Source of the DNA: Costus lasius | Lineage: Eukaryota; Streptophyta; Magnoliopsida; Zingiberales; Costaceae | Length of the DNA stretch: 64,000 nucleotides | Assembly: GCA_027563935.2 (NCBI GenBank) | Contig: CM050448.1 | Span: 66,659,843 to 66,723,842, forward strand | Reading direction: 5' to 3' | Shown: piece after piece, positions 32,154 through 43,875 of the stretch | Position numbering within the stretch: position 1 is the stretch's first letter | How the letters are laid out: each line of letters starts with the position of its first letter | Made by a program: the position numbers and the translations under genes | Notes under the pieces: generated by a model | What the model was told of the DNA's origin: nothing | The model's input: the letters and a program-made list of their open reading frames with translations, nothing else | Database searches by the model: none

Positions 32154-34040
32154 CGGAACAGAAATAGTGTCTCAAGGGTCGTAGTAGACTATCAGCACCA
32201 TTACAGCGCCACAGAAGGAGGGTAAGAACACAGAAGAGTGCTACACTAGGGCATAATTTTACAGAACAGATTATACTGAAACGGAGGAGTAGGACCAACC
32301 ACTACTCAATTCTTACATCATGCCCAAAGTCTGACAAACCAGAAAATGACACACCCCAATATCCAGTCCTTAACAAATTACAATTTGCAGAAAATCAAAG
32401 CTGAACACACTTCATAATTTTTACCATCAACCAGAAGTAATATATGAGTGAATTCCTTAGATTTCATGCAACTATCCTTAATTCATGTCAGACCAGTCTA
32501 TGTTCTCACAAAGGTTATAACACATTCAAAGTTTTCAGAAAATTCACAACATATAAACAGAACAGAAAATATTCACATAACAAACAATTAAACATAGAAC
32601 AGAAACTATTCATGAAATAATTTCCTCAAAATTCCTAAAACCGTGAGCTATAAAATTACTGTAAGGGGCACCAGTTTCAGAACCTTAACAGAACGTACAA
32701 ATTTCATGTAAATAATTTCAGTCCACCACTACAGATAATTTTAATTACACGTTCGTGAAGAAAATTGACAAAAGCCCCAAAATTGGCTCGAACCATGATT
32801 TTCGAAAATTCCTAAGTTCTTAGTTAAATCCCCAATTTTGTTTTCTCTAAAATTTCTCATCAAGCAAATAAATTTTAGAAGAACTACAGACCACAATTTA
32901 AGAGATTAAACCATACAGGCTAAATTTTTCTCACAATGGAATATTCGTCTAACCAAAACATAGCAGATTTATATTGTCAGATTGCAACATATATTTTTGG
33001 TCCAATTTCGAACCAAAGCTAGTCAATATTATATTCAAAATGAAGCTCTCTGAATCTAGTTTCCAATAAAACTGGTTTCGCAAAATTTTGAATTGTAGGC
33101 AGGAAGATATAAGGGTTCGAACATAGGTGGGTCAGAATTTCAGATTTCAAGAAAACAGATTCATATATCAGAATTACGACATATATTTCAGATCCAATAA
33201 CTAATCGAAAATAGGCGTTATGGGAGTCAAAATGAAGCTCTTCAAGCCTACGGTCTAATAAAACTGGTTTCACAGGATTTCGAGCTATACCTAGGGAGAT
33301 ACGAGAGTTCGAACACAAAAGGGTCAAGATTCTAGATTTTCAGAAAACAGATTTCGTAAGTTATATAACAATGCCGATTGCAACACGAATATAGTTCAGA
33401 TGTGGTCGATATTACATAAGAATCAAAGCTGAGCGAATCTAGTTTCATACAAAATTTGTTTCGTGTGATTTGGATCTATAGATCATGAGATATTGAGGTT
33501 AAAGCACAGTAAGGTCAGATTGGCGACTACAATTTTCAGCAAGACAAAATTTCTGAATCATCATGCATATTCAGATCCGACCTATAGAATAGAAAAAACA
33601 CAGGATCTACTTGCAGATTTTTGGTTCATACAGATAATTATTGCAAATAGGATTAGACTCCTTAGGATCGAATTACTCACCGAAAATCGCCCACAGAAAA
33701 AAAAACGCCACAACAGAGGGTCAGGGATCTCCAGGAACTTCGTCCACCACCAGTCTGCCACCACCAGCGTCAGAAATTTGCAGGAGGCGCCAAACACAGT
33801 AAGGGGCGACAACCACAGGCGGCTAGGGCAAGAAAACAACAAAAATCGTGAGGGAGAGGAGCTCTCACGATATTTCTCTTTTTCTCCCACTCCAAACGGA
33901 TCCAAGATCCAATAACCCAGTTAACTTAAGTGAAAATCGGTTTTAAGGGCTCACCTGGGCTTAACCACCATGCGCCACTCCAATAACACAGAAATATGCG
34001 CCACCATGGTGGAAGAATTCCAGGAGCAAAGAGTCAAGGT

Positions 34041-34058
34041 TGAGGGTTCGAAGCCCCA
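34041..34058 (+). other. B-box-like word in F
   Basis: GAGGGTTCGAAGCCCCAA fits the tRNA B-box pattern (GGTTCGAANCC), antisense to F and at the same distance from the LTR start as the tRNA-like sequence in E. The matching A box is degenerate. Confidence 0.4.
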
Positions 34059-34205
34059 ACCAAAATAATTATTTTTGCCCTGTAGGAAAAGTCCTACAAT
34101 TAGGCAAAAATCCCAAAACTTTAACAGATAAAAATACAGAAACAGAATTTCTAACCTTAAATCGTAATTCAGAAACTCGAGGGCGTTACACTAGGGCATA
34201 ACATT

Positions 34206-34217
34206 TGGTATCAGAGG
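34206..34217 (+). other. Primer-binding site of element E
   Basis: TGGTATCAGAGG follows the E 5' LTR end (34203) after two bases and matches initiator tRNA-Met except at the last base. Confidence 0.85.
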
Positions 34218-34787
34218 AATAGTTTAAGGCTTAGGGAAAACCTAAACTTGAACTTAAGATCCTAGGTGAACTTTTAGGAACTTAGGATATAAGGAGACTG
34301 CTAAGGATTATGATTTGTCTTTGATGGATAACTTAAAAAGATGGATGGATTACAGTAAGGACACAAGATTTGTGAGATTAAACCTTAAGGTTCGTAGTTC
34401 AAAGTTGATGGTCTAAAGTTTTAGGTTTCTGTTTAAAGGTTTAGGTGATAAGCTTTGTGGACTAAAGATTGAGAAAGCATGAAAAGATTGATTCCAAGAT
34501 TATGCTAGTTCAAGTTGAGGATATTTGTGATTTTGTTATCACTTTGGTTTTGTTGGTGAGTGTTGCTCACTCTAGTTTTAAGCTATTGAATAAGTTTGAT
34601 CCCAATTGCATGATTCTTTCTGTTATGATCTCAAGTTTCATCTGTAAGTTGACTAATTTAAAGCATGAATTGTTTCTAGGTTTAGTTTAGCTAGTCAAAT
34701 TCTTGGATTTTTAGTACTTTCGCAAGTTTAAAGCTATTTGTGTTTTTAGGTAATTTGGAGGACCAAATTCTTTTAAGAGGGGTAAAA
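34218..34787 (+). other. Element E internal region, non-coding
   Basis: About 570 bp, AT-rich, ending in the purine tract AAGAGGGGTAAAA (34775-34787). The 73-codon frame at 34469-34690 resembles no family. The word AGTTTAAAGCTATTT occurs at 34728 and again inside the 3' LTR at 34842. Confidence 0.7.
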
Positions 34788-37083
34788 TGTTATATCCCAT
34801 GTTTTTTGAAAAATAATTGTAATTTGTATTTTGTAATTTGTAAGTTTAAAGCTATTTTTAAAAGGGTTAAAAATTGATTTTTGTTTAAAAATTGTAAATT
34901 GCGCTTGCAGGGGCTCGAACCCACGTTGCGCAGGAGTAAATGGCTCAGCCCAACCGCTGAGCTAGTTTGCGTTTTCATGTATAAATCGCACGTATTTATT
35001 TTGATTCGGTTTTAGTTTTATTTTAGGGCGACGAGTTGAATCATCGTCTTCCCCGTGTTTTTCAGCGACTGAGTCTTCGGCGGCGACCAGCTATTTTTGG
35101 CCACGTCCGATCTCTATTTTAGAGGGCTTCGACTCGTTTGGAGGCGAATTGAACCCTAGCTGATCTCCAAGCTGCGTCGCGCCGTCAGGAGGGAGATTTC
35201 AAGCTTAAACCAGTCGCCGACGTAGCCTCGCGCTTCAGTTTTCCGACGCCTCCTTCAGCTTGTGTTTTCTGCTCCAGGGCTTCGATTTAGCTTCGTATCG
35301 AGGTAAGAGTGTTTTCCGAATGTTTTGGCGAAGTTCTGTAGAGTTTTGGTGTTGTTTTCGGTATCGATGGCGGCGGCGCCATCGTCGATAGTTTTGGCGT
35401 CTGTGAAAGCTTTGGTCATGCGTCGATAGCTCGCCGAAGCCACCGCAGAAGCTTCGCTTCGTCGCCTGATGTCTTCTGGTAAAGTCTGGAAGCGAATCAA
35501 CGCTCGACGAGCTCTCAGGAGCTCGCCGGCGCAAGCGACGGACGAAAGTCCGACCGCCTTGAACGGTGGCGATGGGGCGGCGCGGGCGAGCAGCCCGTTC
35601 GGTCTAATTTAGGGTTTGAAATTGATTTGGTCCGGCTCAACAAATTGAGCGGTTCAATTTCAATTTCGGCCCAGTTGTTGAATTCGGGCCAGTTCAACCT
35701 CGATTCGGTCAAATCTGGGCCGATTCAAGTAGCCATTGGAAATCTTGTGAAATTTCCTATCCAATGGTACCTAGTGTATCCCTCGATTCTTCGTATATTT
35801 TATGTAAGTGTGGTTTCAAGTTTCGGTTTGGTTTGGTTTAAGGTGATTATGACCGGTTTACTGCAATTCAGTCCAGTTCAGTGGCTTTTGGGTCCGGTTC
35901 ACTGGATCTGAAGTTGGTTCCTTAAGTTTTGAGATGTTTTGCTTCTGTTGGTAGTCTCTGTTTTCACGTTTGAATCTTATTTGATGAAGTTAATGTATAA
36001 ATCTATGTTTCAGAGCGGTTGATCCAGTGTTCGGCTTGTTTCGTTTGATAACTAGTTTTCTTGGCTTTTCAAAGGTAAGACCTCAAACCAGATTTCTGTT
36101 GCTAAAGTTTTGGTATCCTTATTTCTATTGACTCAGATAGTATAGTATCTTGTACATATCGAAGAGTTGCAAGTTGTTTATTGACATATTAGTTTTACAC
36201 TTTTTATACCAGTTGCGTATTTGCAAAATCAGTTTATCAGCATCCACATTGTGGACAGCCTAACCAGTTTTCTAGTATCCACGTGTGTGGACAGTTACAT
36301 GTTATATTGAGCACATACCCAGTAGTATCCACTCTGTGGACAGATCGGGGTCCCTAGTTAGCATGCATCGGGATTCGTGACGCATGGTAGCGCATGTGTT
36401 CACCATGTACGGTGTGATACACCATATCATGCGTATTTGGGGTGACGACCCCACAAGCCAGTAGGTATTGCTCACAGTTGATTTATGCATGGTATCAGTT
36501 TTCATATTTGACACAGATAAGCCAATTGCACTAGTGTATCTAATTGCTCATAGTGGTTTCATTGCATGATATCAGCTTTTGTATTTGATCATAAATAACC
36601 CAGTTGATTCAGTTTATCCAGTTGCAGTATAGTTTTCAGTTTACAGCTTTTAGTTTACAGTTCTAGTTTACAGCCTTCAGTTTATAGTTTCCAGCTTTTA
36701 GTTTACAGTTTTCAGTATTTAGTTGTTACAGTTTCATTGTTCATGCTTCTTGCTAGTTTCCCTCCTTTGAATCTAAGGGACTACCCTTTCTTCTGGGGAG
36801 AGGCTTACTCAGCAATGTTTTGCTGAGTCTGGTTGCTATTGCAGGTGCTGGTCTGGACTAACTGATGGATTTAGAGTATTACTTGATGGCTTATTCTTAA
36901 AGATTGTGATTCTTGCACTAAATAGTTATTAGCTGAGATCTGAATGTTGTAAAAGTGTACTCTGATGTAAAGAGATTTTGTAAAAAGATTTTGTAGCAGT
37001 CAATCTTATGTTATTGTTCCTAGATTTTAAAGTTATAATAGATTGCTTTAATTATATTCTAGTCTTGGTACTAGGGCGTAACA
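34788..37083 (+). repeat. Element E 3' LTR
   Basis: 2296 bp, nearly the same as the 5' copy, with a small patch of internal-region sequence near 34838-34856 and a 38-bp deletion near 35615. It ends GGGCGTAACA at the TCGCT duplication. Confidence 0.92.
34900..34972 (-). other. tRNA-like sequence in the E 3' LTR, antisense
   Basis: Second copy: A box TAGCTCAGCGGTTGG (34964-34950) and B box GGTTCGAGCCC (34921-34911) are unchanged even though bases between them differ from the 5' copy. Confidence 0.6.
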
Positions 37084-37088
37084 TCGCT

Positions 37089-38482
37089 GGAAGTCTATCT
37101 TTTGGAAAGTGCAAATGTTGAGAAAAATGATGAAGCCTAGGCTTACGCAAAAATGATGGACTCAGTCGAAAAAATGAGCCCCCATAAGACGGAGGTTGAA
37201 CATCTTGACCAGATGACATCACAGGTAAGCGAGGTAAGAAAGGTCAAGTTGAAATCTCTTCCTCAAAATTTGAAGTATGAATTTTTGGATCATGATTCTA
37301 CCTTGCCTGTGATAGTGAATGCAAACTTGACTGAAGTTCAAACAGAGCAATTACTTACTGGAATTAAACTTCATAAAAAGGTCATAGGCTATTCCTTGGA
37401 TGATATTAAAGGAATTGACCCATCTGTCTGTATACATAGGATTCTCTTGGAATAGGAAAGTATACCCTCCGTGGAGTTTCAACGATGACTAAATCCAAGC
37501 ATGAAGGAGGTCGTAAAGAAAGAGAACCTAAAATTACTTGACGCGGGGGTCATCTACCCGATATTGGATAGTTGATGGGTGAGCCCTATCCATGTTGTAC
37601 CTAAAAAGGGTGGAGTAACAGTTGTCAAGAACGAGCTAGTTCCGGTCCGTACTGTAAGCGGATGGCGAATGTGTATAGACTACCAGAAGCTCAATAAAGC
37701 GACGTGAAAGGACCACTTTCCTCTACCTTTCATCGATCAAATGCTTGATTGTCTTGCCCATAATGCTTATTTTTGCTTTCTTGACGGATTTTCTAGTTTT
37801 CTATAGATCCCGATTCACCTAGAGGATCAAGAAAAGATGACTTTTACTTGTCCATACGGAACATTTGCGTACAGGAGGATGCCATTTGTACTATACAACG
37901 CTCCAGCTACATTCCAGCGATGCATGATGGCAATCTTCTCCGACTATAACAAAGATTTTATGGACATCTTTATGGATGATTTCTCGGTATATGGTCGATC
38001 TTTTGAATCCTGTTTAGGTAATTTGCCTAAGGTTTTGCAGCGATGCGAGGAAGTGAACCTCGTTCTGAGCTAGGAGAAGTGCCATTTTATGGTACAAGAA
38101 GGGATTGTATTGGGACATCTTATTTCTGAACATGGGATAGAAGTCGATCAGGCTAAAGTGAAAGTAATAGAAAGGATGAATCCACCAACTTCAGTTAAAG
38201 GAATCCGTAGTTTCCTCGGACACGCTGGATTTTACAGAAGATTCACTAAAGATTTCTCGAAGATAGCCCGACCACTAACCAATCTGCTCTGTAAGGACTC
38301 TGAATTTTGTTTTGATGATGACTATTTGCAGGCATTTGAGAAGATCAAGAAAGCTTTGATCTCTGCATCCATTATTCAGTCTCCTGATTGGACCTTACCT
38401 TTCGAGCTAATGTGCGACGTGAGTTACTTTGCTGTCGGAGCTGTTATGGGGCAAAGAAGAGACAAAAAGCTTCACGCGATAT
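37089..38482 (+). pseudogene. pol: Element C reverse transcriptase and start of RNase H
   Basis: Resumes after E. LKSLPQNLKYEFLDHDSTLP and KVIGYSLDDIKGIDPSVCIH form the pol leader. Reverse transcriptase blocks follow: EVVKKENLKLLDAGVIYPI, WRMCIDYQKLNKAT, HFPLPFIDQML, TCPYGTFAYRRMPF, ATFQRCMMAIFSD, the catalytic FMDDFSVYG, then the thumb QEGIVLGHLISEHGIE, GIRSFLGHAGFYRRFTKDFS, and RNase H starting DKKLHAI at the D insertion. Gypsy order is clear. Stops occur near 37133, 37455, 37486, 37576, 37706, 37805 and 38073. It continues at 47988. Confidence 0.88.
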
Positions 38483-38739
38483 TGATGCGTTGCATTTATA
38501 CTATGTTTTTGCCTATATTTTATATCATATTTTGAGCTTATTTGCATGATTTTGTGCTTATTTCAGTATTTTTTTTCTTCACTTTGCATAGAATCTTCAC
38601 TTTTCTTGGTTTTTATGAAAATGTAGGTAAAATCACCCAAAAATGAAAGATTTCATGAGTTTTGAAGCCAAAGCATGATTCCTGAGGAGATCACGAGCTT
38701 ACACGTCGAATTTGGAGTTGAAATAGTGAAGAACTCAAG

Positions 38740-38935
38740 AATTACGGCCGTAATTTCGAGTTCAAGCGATGGGCGGAAAAATGGCTAAGTAAAGATATGT
38801 ACAGAAACTTTCACGGGTGAAGCCGTAAATCCATTACGGGCCGTGAATGTTTTTGTGACATAAGGGATATACACACAGAAAGAATCACAGTAGTGGCCGT
38901 GAACACATTACGGACAGTAAAAATGTCCGCCCGAC
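38740..38935. repeat. TTACGGCCGTAA-type words in the element D LTR
   Basis: ATTACGGCCGTAATTT, TTCACGGGTGAAGCCGTAAATC, ATTACGGGCCGTGAATG and GTGGCCGTGAACACATTACG are spaced 20-60 bp apart. The 3' LTR keeps them at 46765-46975, with one extra copy. Confidence 0.75.
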
Positions 38936-39435
38936 GGGTTTTTCACTCGATTCTCCACCGATTCGAACCGGATTTGATCCAAACCTTGTAGAACCGTTCC
39001 TTGATGAGTTCCAAACTGGTTCAACTATAAAAGATCTGATTTTTCAAGGAAAAGAGGGCTTTTTTTAGACGAACACAAGCGGCGGTGGCGACAAGGGCGA
39101 AAGTTGATTTCCGAGCAAAATTCCGACAAGATTTCATGCAAAAGCAACGATTGATCGACTCTTCTTCATCTCTAGATCGAGGGGAAGTGATTTTTATTAT
39201 TGTCTTAGTGAATTCTTGTGATTTTTCTACTAGATCTATGCTTGTTCATCACTTAAACCTGTATTTCCTTAAAAACATGAGTGAGTAGATCATTGTTTTG
39301 GGATTTAGGGCTTAGCCCGGTGACTTTTATGAATTAATCTTTATTCATACTCTTTTTATACGATATTATTATCTTGATTTGACTACGATTGCATTTATTT
39401 CGTGATATACCTTGGCCATGTATAATTGCGTCTTA

Positions 39436-39638
39436 GACGTTGCGAGAAGAACCGAGAGGTGAATCGTAACGTCCGATCTATTTCAGTTGAACATTCGAAT
39501 CCAATCACGAGAGTATGTTGGATTCATCCGAAGAATTTAATAGTTTTTCATAGAACTTAGTGGGTTTAGTTAGGTTAACTGTCACGAGAGTAGGGAGTTA
39601 ACTTAATTAAGCACCGTATTACACTCCAAGAGGAGGTG
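39436..39638 (+). other. Stem-loop array in element D 5' LTR
   Basis: GACGTTGCG (39436) with CGTAACGTC (39465-39473); GAATCCAA (39497) with TTGGATTC (39518-39525), loop TCACGAGAGTATG; GTTAACT (39574) with AGTTAAC (39596-39602), loop GTCACGAGAGTAGGG; CACTCC-AAGA-GGAGGTG (39622-39638). In the 3' LTR the first stem is perfect (CGCAACGTC), so the change here is a G-C to G-U pair. Confidence 0.75.
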
Positions 39639-39939
39639 ATATGTACATTTGGAAAAGCGCCTTTCATGATAGATGTTTTCTATTTATTGAGTAACATGTA
39701 TAAGATTCATAATAGTTAGTGTGGTGAAACCTGGAAATCCCGATTCTCTTAGAACTTGAACCCTCTAAAAGCTGCTTTTGAATTGTTCGTACTTAGAAGT
39801 TCTTCACCGTAGCATACTTGGTTTGCTTAGATTCAAACAAGTCGATAAGTTAGTACTTAACTACGCAGTCTTCGTTGGGAACGATAATCTTTTTATTACT
39901 TTGATAATTCCGTACACTTGCAGAAGCCTATCAAGTTTT

Positions 39940-39957
39940 TGGCGCCGTTGCCGGGGA
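39940..39957 (+). other. Primer-binding site of element D, tRNA-Asp
   Basis: TGGCGCCGTTGCCGGGGA matches the tRNA-Asp site known for Athila elements, six bases after the 5' LTR. Confidence 0.95.
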
Positions 39958-40211
39958 CTACGACCAGTTAATATTGACTTATTAGACAAGTTTGGAGACT
40001 AGGCCTTTTTTTTTCTTTTTTGTTTTAGCATTAGTTTTCACTTTTCTTTCCATTTTCATTGTTATTTTACTTTTCATCTTGACTCACACATTGTATGCCC
40101 AGAAATTCTTGAACAGGTACCCTAGTTCCAGCAGACCCAGAAATTGAACGTACATTTCGCCTTCGAAGGAGATTACAGTTTCAGACTCAGAAGATTCTTG
40201 AAGAAGGTGCA

Positions 40212-41484
40212 ATGGCGGCAAACAAATAGTCTCTGAGGGACTTCACTGTACCGAATATTCAAGGCTTTAATTCAAGCATAGTCCGACCCAATGTAGAAGC
40301 AAACAACTTTGAACTCAAACCAGCGTTGATGACAATGGTCCAGCAAAATCAATTTGGGGGATCCCCAAATCAAGACCCTAATCTACATCTAGCTATCTTT
40401 TTAGAATATTGTGATACTGTCAAAGTTTATGGAGTTTCATCCGACGCTATAAGACTAAGATTGTTCCTTTTTTCTCTCAGGGACCGCGCGAGAGCTTGGT
40501 TATATTCGCTACCAGCAGGATCTATTACTACTTGGGACGAGCTTTCCAAAGCCTTTCTGAACAAATACTTCCCACCTAGCAAGATTGTTCAGCTGTGCAA
40601 CAGGTTCACTTGCTTTGCACAACAAGAGGGAGAATCATTGTATGACACCTGGGATCACTTCAAGGAGCTCCAGCGTATGTGCCCACACCATGGACACCAA
40701 GCATGGGTTTTGATCCACATCTTTACAATGAATTGGATTAAAACACCAAGTTGATGGTGGATGCTGCGGCTGGAGGAACAATCATGAGCAAAGGCGTGGA
40801 AGAGGCGACAGCTCTACTTGAGGATATGGCCATGAACCATAACCACTGGTCGAGTGAGCGAGGTACTACTTCCACGGGTATTGGTAAGTATCATAACGAT
40901 TCCTTGACATCTCTAGCGGCAAAGGTAGATGCATTGGCACATAAGTTGGATTCCTTTTCTTTTCCCTCAGTTGCCACTAATTTAGTTTCCTGTGAAGTGT
41001 GTGGTGTAACAGGGCATGATTCATCGGACTGTCAGTTTATTGCTTCATCTCAAGAAAATCTTAATCCGGAGCAAGTTAATGCCTTGGGGAACTTCAATCA
41101 GAGACTAGTGAATGACCCATATTCTGCAAGAACAATCAAGGGCAAGTTCCTCCTCAGTATCCTCAACTGAATAATAGGCCACCACTGGGTTTTCAATCAA
41201 GACAATATGAACAACCCCAGAAGTCAAACCTGGAGACCATACTAGAAGGATCCTTCATGAAACAGCAGAAGAGCACTGATGACCTCGCTGATGCGGTCAA
41301 GCAGCTGACATCTCGTGTGGATGCTTTGGCTACCCACAACAAGATGTTAGAGAATCAGATTGCTCAACAAGCGAGTTCTACTAGTAGACCCATAGGGAGA
41401 CTTCCGAGACAACCTGAGATGAACCCCAGAGAGCATTGCAACACAATAACTACAAGGAGTGGTAAGCAGTTGGATGAGCCCTAG
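40212..41484 (+). pseudogene. gag: Element D gag
   Basis: From ATG at 40212 (MAANK, then a stop, SLRDFTVPNIQGF). Core blocks: QNQFGGSPNQDPNLHLAIFL, RLFLFSLRDRARAWL, FLNKYFPPSKIVQL, GESLYDTWDHFKELQR, a frameshift near 40730, then LMVDAAAGGTI, a coiled region and the knuckle CEVCGVTGHDSSDC with all four zinc ligands. A second frameshift near 41120 precedes VDALATHNKMLENQIAQQAS and REHCNTITTRSGKQLDEP. The product would form the particle and bind RNA. Confidence 0.88.
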
Positions 41485-41643
41485 ATGCCTGAGGAAGAGA
41501 TCACGCCTACAGTTGACAAGGAGCAATGCGAAGAATCACAGCCTGATAAGGAAAAGCCTACTCAGGAAGAAAAAGAGAAATATGTGGATCCACCTGCATA
41601 TATTCCACCTATTCCCTTTCCTTAGAGATTAGCCAAGGCAAAG

Positions 41644-42294
41644 TTGGATAAGCAGTTTGGCAAATTCCTGGAGGTATTGAAAAAATTATACATAAACATT
41701 CCTTTCACAGAAGCTCTGTCACAGATGCCTACCTATGCAATGGTTTTAAAAGATATACTCTCTAATAAGCGAAAAATTGAAGAATATGGAACTGTGGCAC
41801 TCACAGAGGAATGCAGTGCGATAATACAGAACAAAATTCCTCAAAAGTTGAAAGATCTAAGAAGCTTCTCAATTCCCTGCCAGATCAGCAACATGTCTTT
41901 TAAATGGACTTTATGTGATTTGGGCGTAAGTGTCAGTTTGATGCCCCTGTCAATCTGTAGAAAACTCGACATTGGCGACATGAAGCCAACCACTATCACA
42001 TTACAATTGGCTGACCGATCTGTTCGACGACCTGTTGGAATATTGGAAGATGTTCCCATAAAAGTCGGTCAATTTTTCGTACCTGTAGATTTTGTAGTTT
42101 TGGAAATGGAAGAAGACTTAAGACTGCCAATTATTTTGGGGATGCCATTTTTGGCCACTAAAGGCACTGTTATTGATGTGAAGAGAGTGAGACTGACCTT
42201 GAATATTGGTGAAAATAACATTGATTTTGATCTTTTCTCATCCCTTAAAAAGCCCTCCTTTGCAGATTCTTGTCTTAATATTGATGTCTCATAA
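41644..42294 (+). pseudogene. pro: Element D protease
   Basis: An open 216-codon frame: LYINIPFTEALSQMP, NKRKIEEYGTV, then retropepsin with FKWTLCDLGVSVSLMPLSIC. The catalytic Asp and Gly are kept but the loop reads DLGVS rather than DLGAS. Then LQLADRSVRRPVGILEDVPI, FFVPVDFVVLEMEED and PIILGMPFLATKGTVIDV (GRPF changed to GMPF). It would process the polyprotein. It is joined to gag by a linker with stops near 41480 and 41626. Confidence 0.85.
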
Positions 42295-42315
42295 TTAAAA
42301 ACAAGAGAGGAAGAT

Positions 42316-43825
42316 TTGAAGACAGAAGTAGATCCGCTGGAAGTTTGTTTGATTAGAGTAGAAGATGAAGAGGATATTGGGGAAAAGGCTCAGGGTTATG
42401 CAAAAATATTGGATTCAAGCCAGACGGTTGAGCCACAGAAAGCAAAAATTGAGAGACTTATTCTGGTAAAACCTGAACCAGTAAAAACAAATAAATTAGA
42501 ACTCAAAGCGCTTCCATCAAATTTGAGATACTAGTTCTTGGGGGAAAACTCTACATATCCTGTGATAGTGAATGCTGATTTAGATAGAGTTCAGACGAAG
42601 AGATTGCTTGATCAGCTTCGACAGCATAGAAAGGTAATTGGATATTCATTGGATGACATACATGGAATTAACCCATCTTTGTGTATGTACAGGGTTTACC
42701 TTGAGGAAAACTGCAAACCCTCTATTGAGTATCAACGTCGACTAAATCCTATCATGAAAGAGGTGGTAAAAAAGGAAGTTCTCAAGTTACTAGATGCAAG
42801 AGTAATGTACCCAATTTCTGATAGTGAATGGGTTAGTCCCGTTCATGTAGTTCCAAAGAAAGGGGATGTTACTGCGGTGAAAAATGAGAACAACGAGTTG
42901 ATTCCGATGAGGATGGTAACTGGGTGGCGTATGTGTATCGATTACCAAAAATTAAACAAAGCCACCCGGAAATATCACTTTCCTCTTCCTTTTATTGACC
43001 AGATGCTTGAACGATTGGCTACGAATTCTTACTTTAGTTTTCTTGATGCCTTTTCAGGATTTTTCTAGATACCTATTCATCCTGAAGATCAAGAGAAGAC
43101 CACTTTCACATGCCTATACGGGACATTCGCATATAGGCACATACCTTTTGGACTATGCAATGCGCCAGCCACCTTTCAAAGATGCATGATGGCCATTTTT
43201 TTTTGACTTCATTGAAAATATTATGGATGTTTTTATGGATGACATTTCAGTGTATGGATCTTCTTTAGATGATTGTTTATCTAATTTGTCGTGTGTCTTG
43301 TAGAGGTGCGAGGAGGTGAACCTAGTTCTTAATTGGGAGAAATGTCATTTTATGGTTCAAGAAGGAATTGTTCTCGGGCATCGTATCTCACAAAGAGGCA
43401 TTGAGGTGGATAAGGCCAAGATTGAAGTTATTGAGAAGTTACCTCCACCCACATCAGTTAGAGGGATTCGAAGTTTTCTAGGACACGCTGGGTTTTATCG
43501 TCGATTTATTAAAGATTTTTCTAAAATTACTAGGCCTCTCACAAATTTATTGGCTAAGGATGTTGATTTTCATTTTGACAGAGATTGTACTGAAGCATTT
43601 GAAAAATTGAAGAAGGCTCTCGTCTCTGCACCCATCATGCAGCCACCAGACTGGTCTCTCCCTTATGAGATGATGTGCGATGCGAGTGACCAAGTAGTGG
43701 GCGCGGTGTTGGGACAGCGAAAGGATAACAAACTCCATGCCATCTATTATGCCAGCAAGACTTTAGACAGGGCGCAAATGAATTACGCAACAACCGAAGC
43801 TTCTTGCCATAGTTTTTGCTTTTAA
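42316..43825 (+). pseudogene. pol: Element D reverse transcriptase and truncated RNase H
   Basis: LELKALPSNLRY and a stop, then KVIGYSLDDIHGINPSLCMY, EVVKKEVLKLLDARVMYPI, WVSPVHVVPKKG, WRMCIDYQKLNKAT, FPLPFIDQMLERL, FSFLDAFSGF, stop at 43067, GTFAYRHIPFGLCNAPATFQ, a frameshift in a T run near 43200, the catalytic FMDDISVYG, then EKCHFMVQEGIVLGHRISQR, GIRSFLGHAGFYRRFIKDFS and RNase H DNKLHAIYYASKTLDRAQMN. RNase H breaks off after TTEA near 43800; the rest, including the last active-site Asp region, is deleted before integrase resumes near 43880. Confidence 0.87.
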
Positions 43826-43875
43826 CAAAGTTTGCTCCTATATTATTAATTCTTATATCGCCGATGCGCAGATAG

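Larger units (their letters stand above)
30746..34190 (-). mobile_element. Solo LTR F, minus strand
   Basis: 3445 bp flanked by CTAGG (30741-30745 and 34191-34195), inserted eight bases before the end of the E 5' LTR. Plus-strand ends are TGTAACATCAC and GGGCGTTACA; read on the minus strand it begins TGTAACGCCCTCGAG, a common start for long plant gypsy LTRs. It holds no primer site, no second terminal repeat and no protein, so it is best read as a solo LTR. It contains a 76-bp tandem array and, 132 bp inside its start, a B-box-like word in the same antisense position as in E. Confidence 0.82.
28409..37083 (+). mobile_element. Element E: long-LTR, short-internal non-autonomous retrotransposon
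   Basis: Flanked by TCGCT (28404-28408 and 37084-37088). LTRs of about 2.3 kb start TGTTATATCCCA and end GTAACA. Without the F insertion the internal region is only about 584 bp (34204-34787), with a tRNA-Met-like primer site at one end and a purine tract at the other, and no recognisable protein. The LTR start and the purine-tract text GGACCAAATTCTTTTAAGAG resemble Tekay/Del-type chromoviruses, so E is probably a deletion derivative of that type. The LTRs look close to identical over most of their length, suggesting a fairly recent insertion. Confidence 0.9.
38483..39933 (+). repeat. Element D 5' LTR
   Basis: 1451 bp. It contains TTACGGCCGTAA/CACGGGCCGTGAA words at 38740-38935 and the clearest stem-loop array at 39436-39638, about 300 bp before the primer site. 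Confidence 0.93.

Noticed and set aside
31800..32167. Three overlapping plus-strand open frames of repeated protein
   Set aside because: They result from the 76-bp array, whose length keeps all three frames open; no start context or family match.
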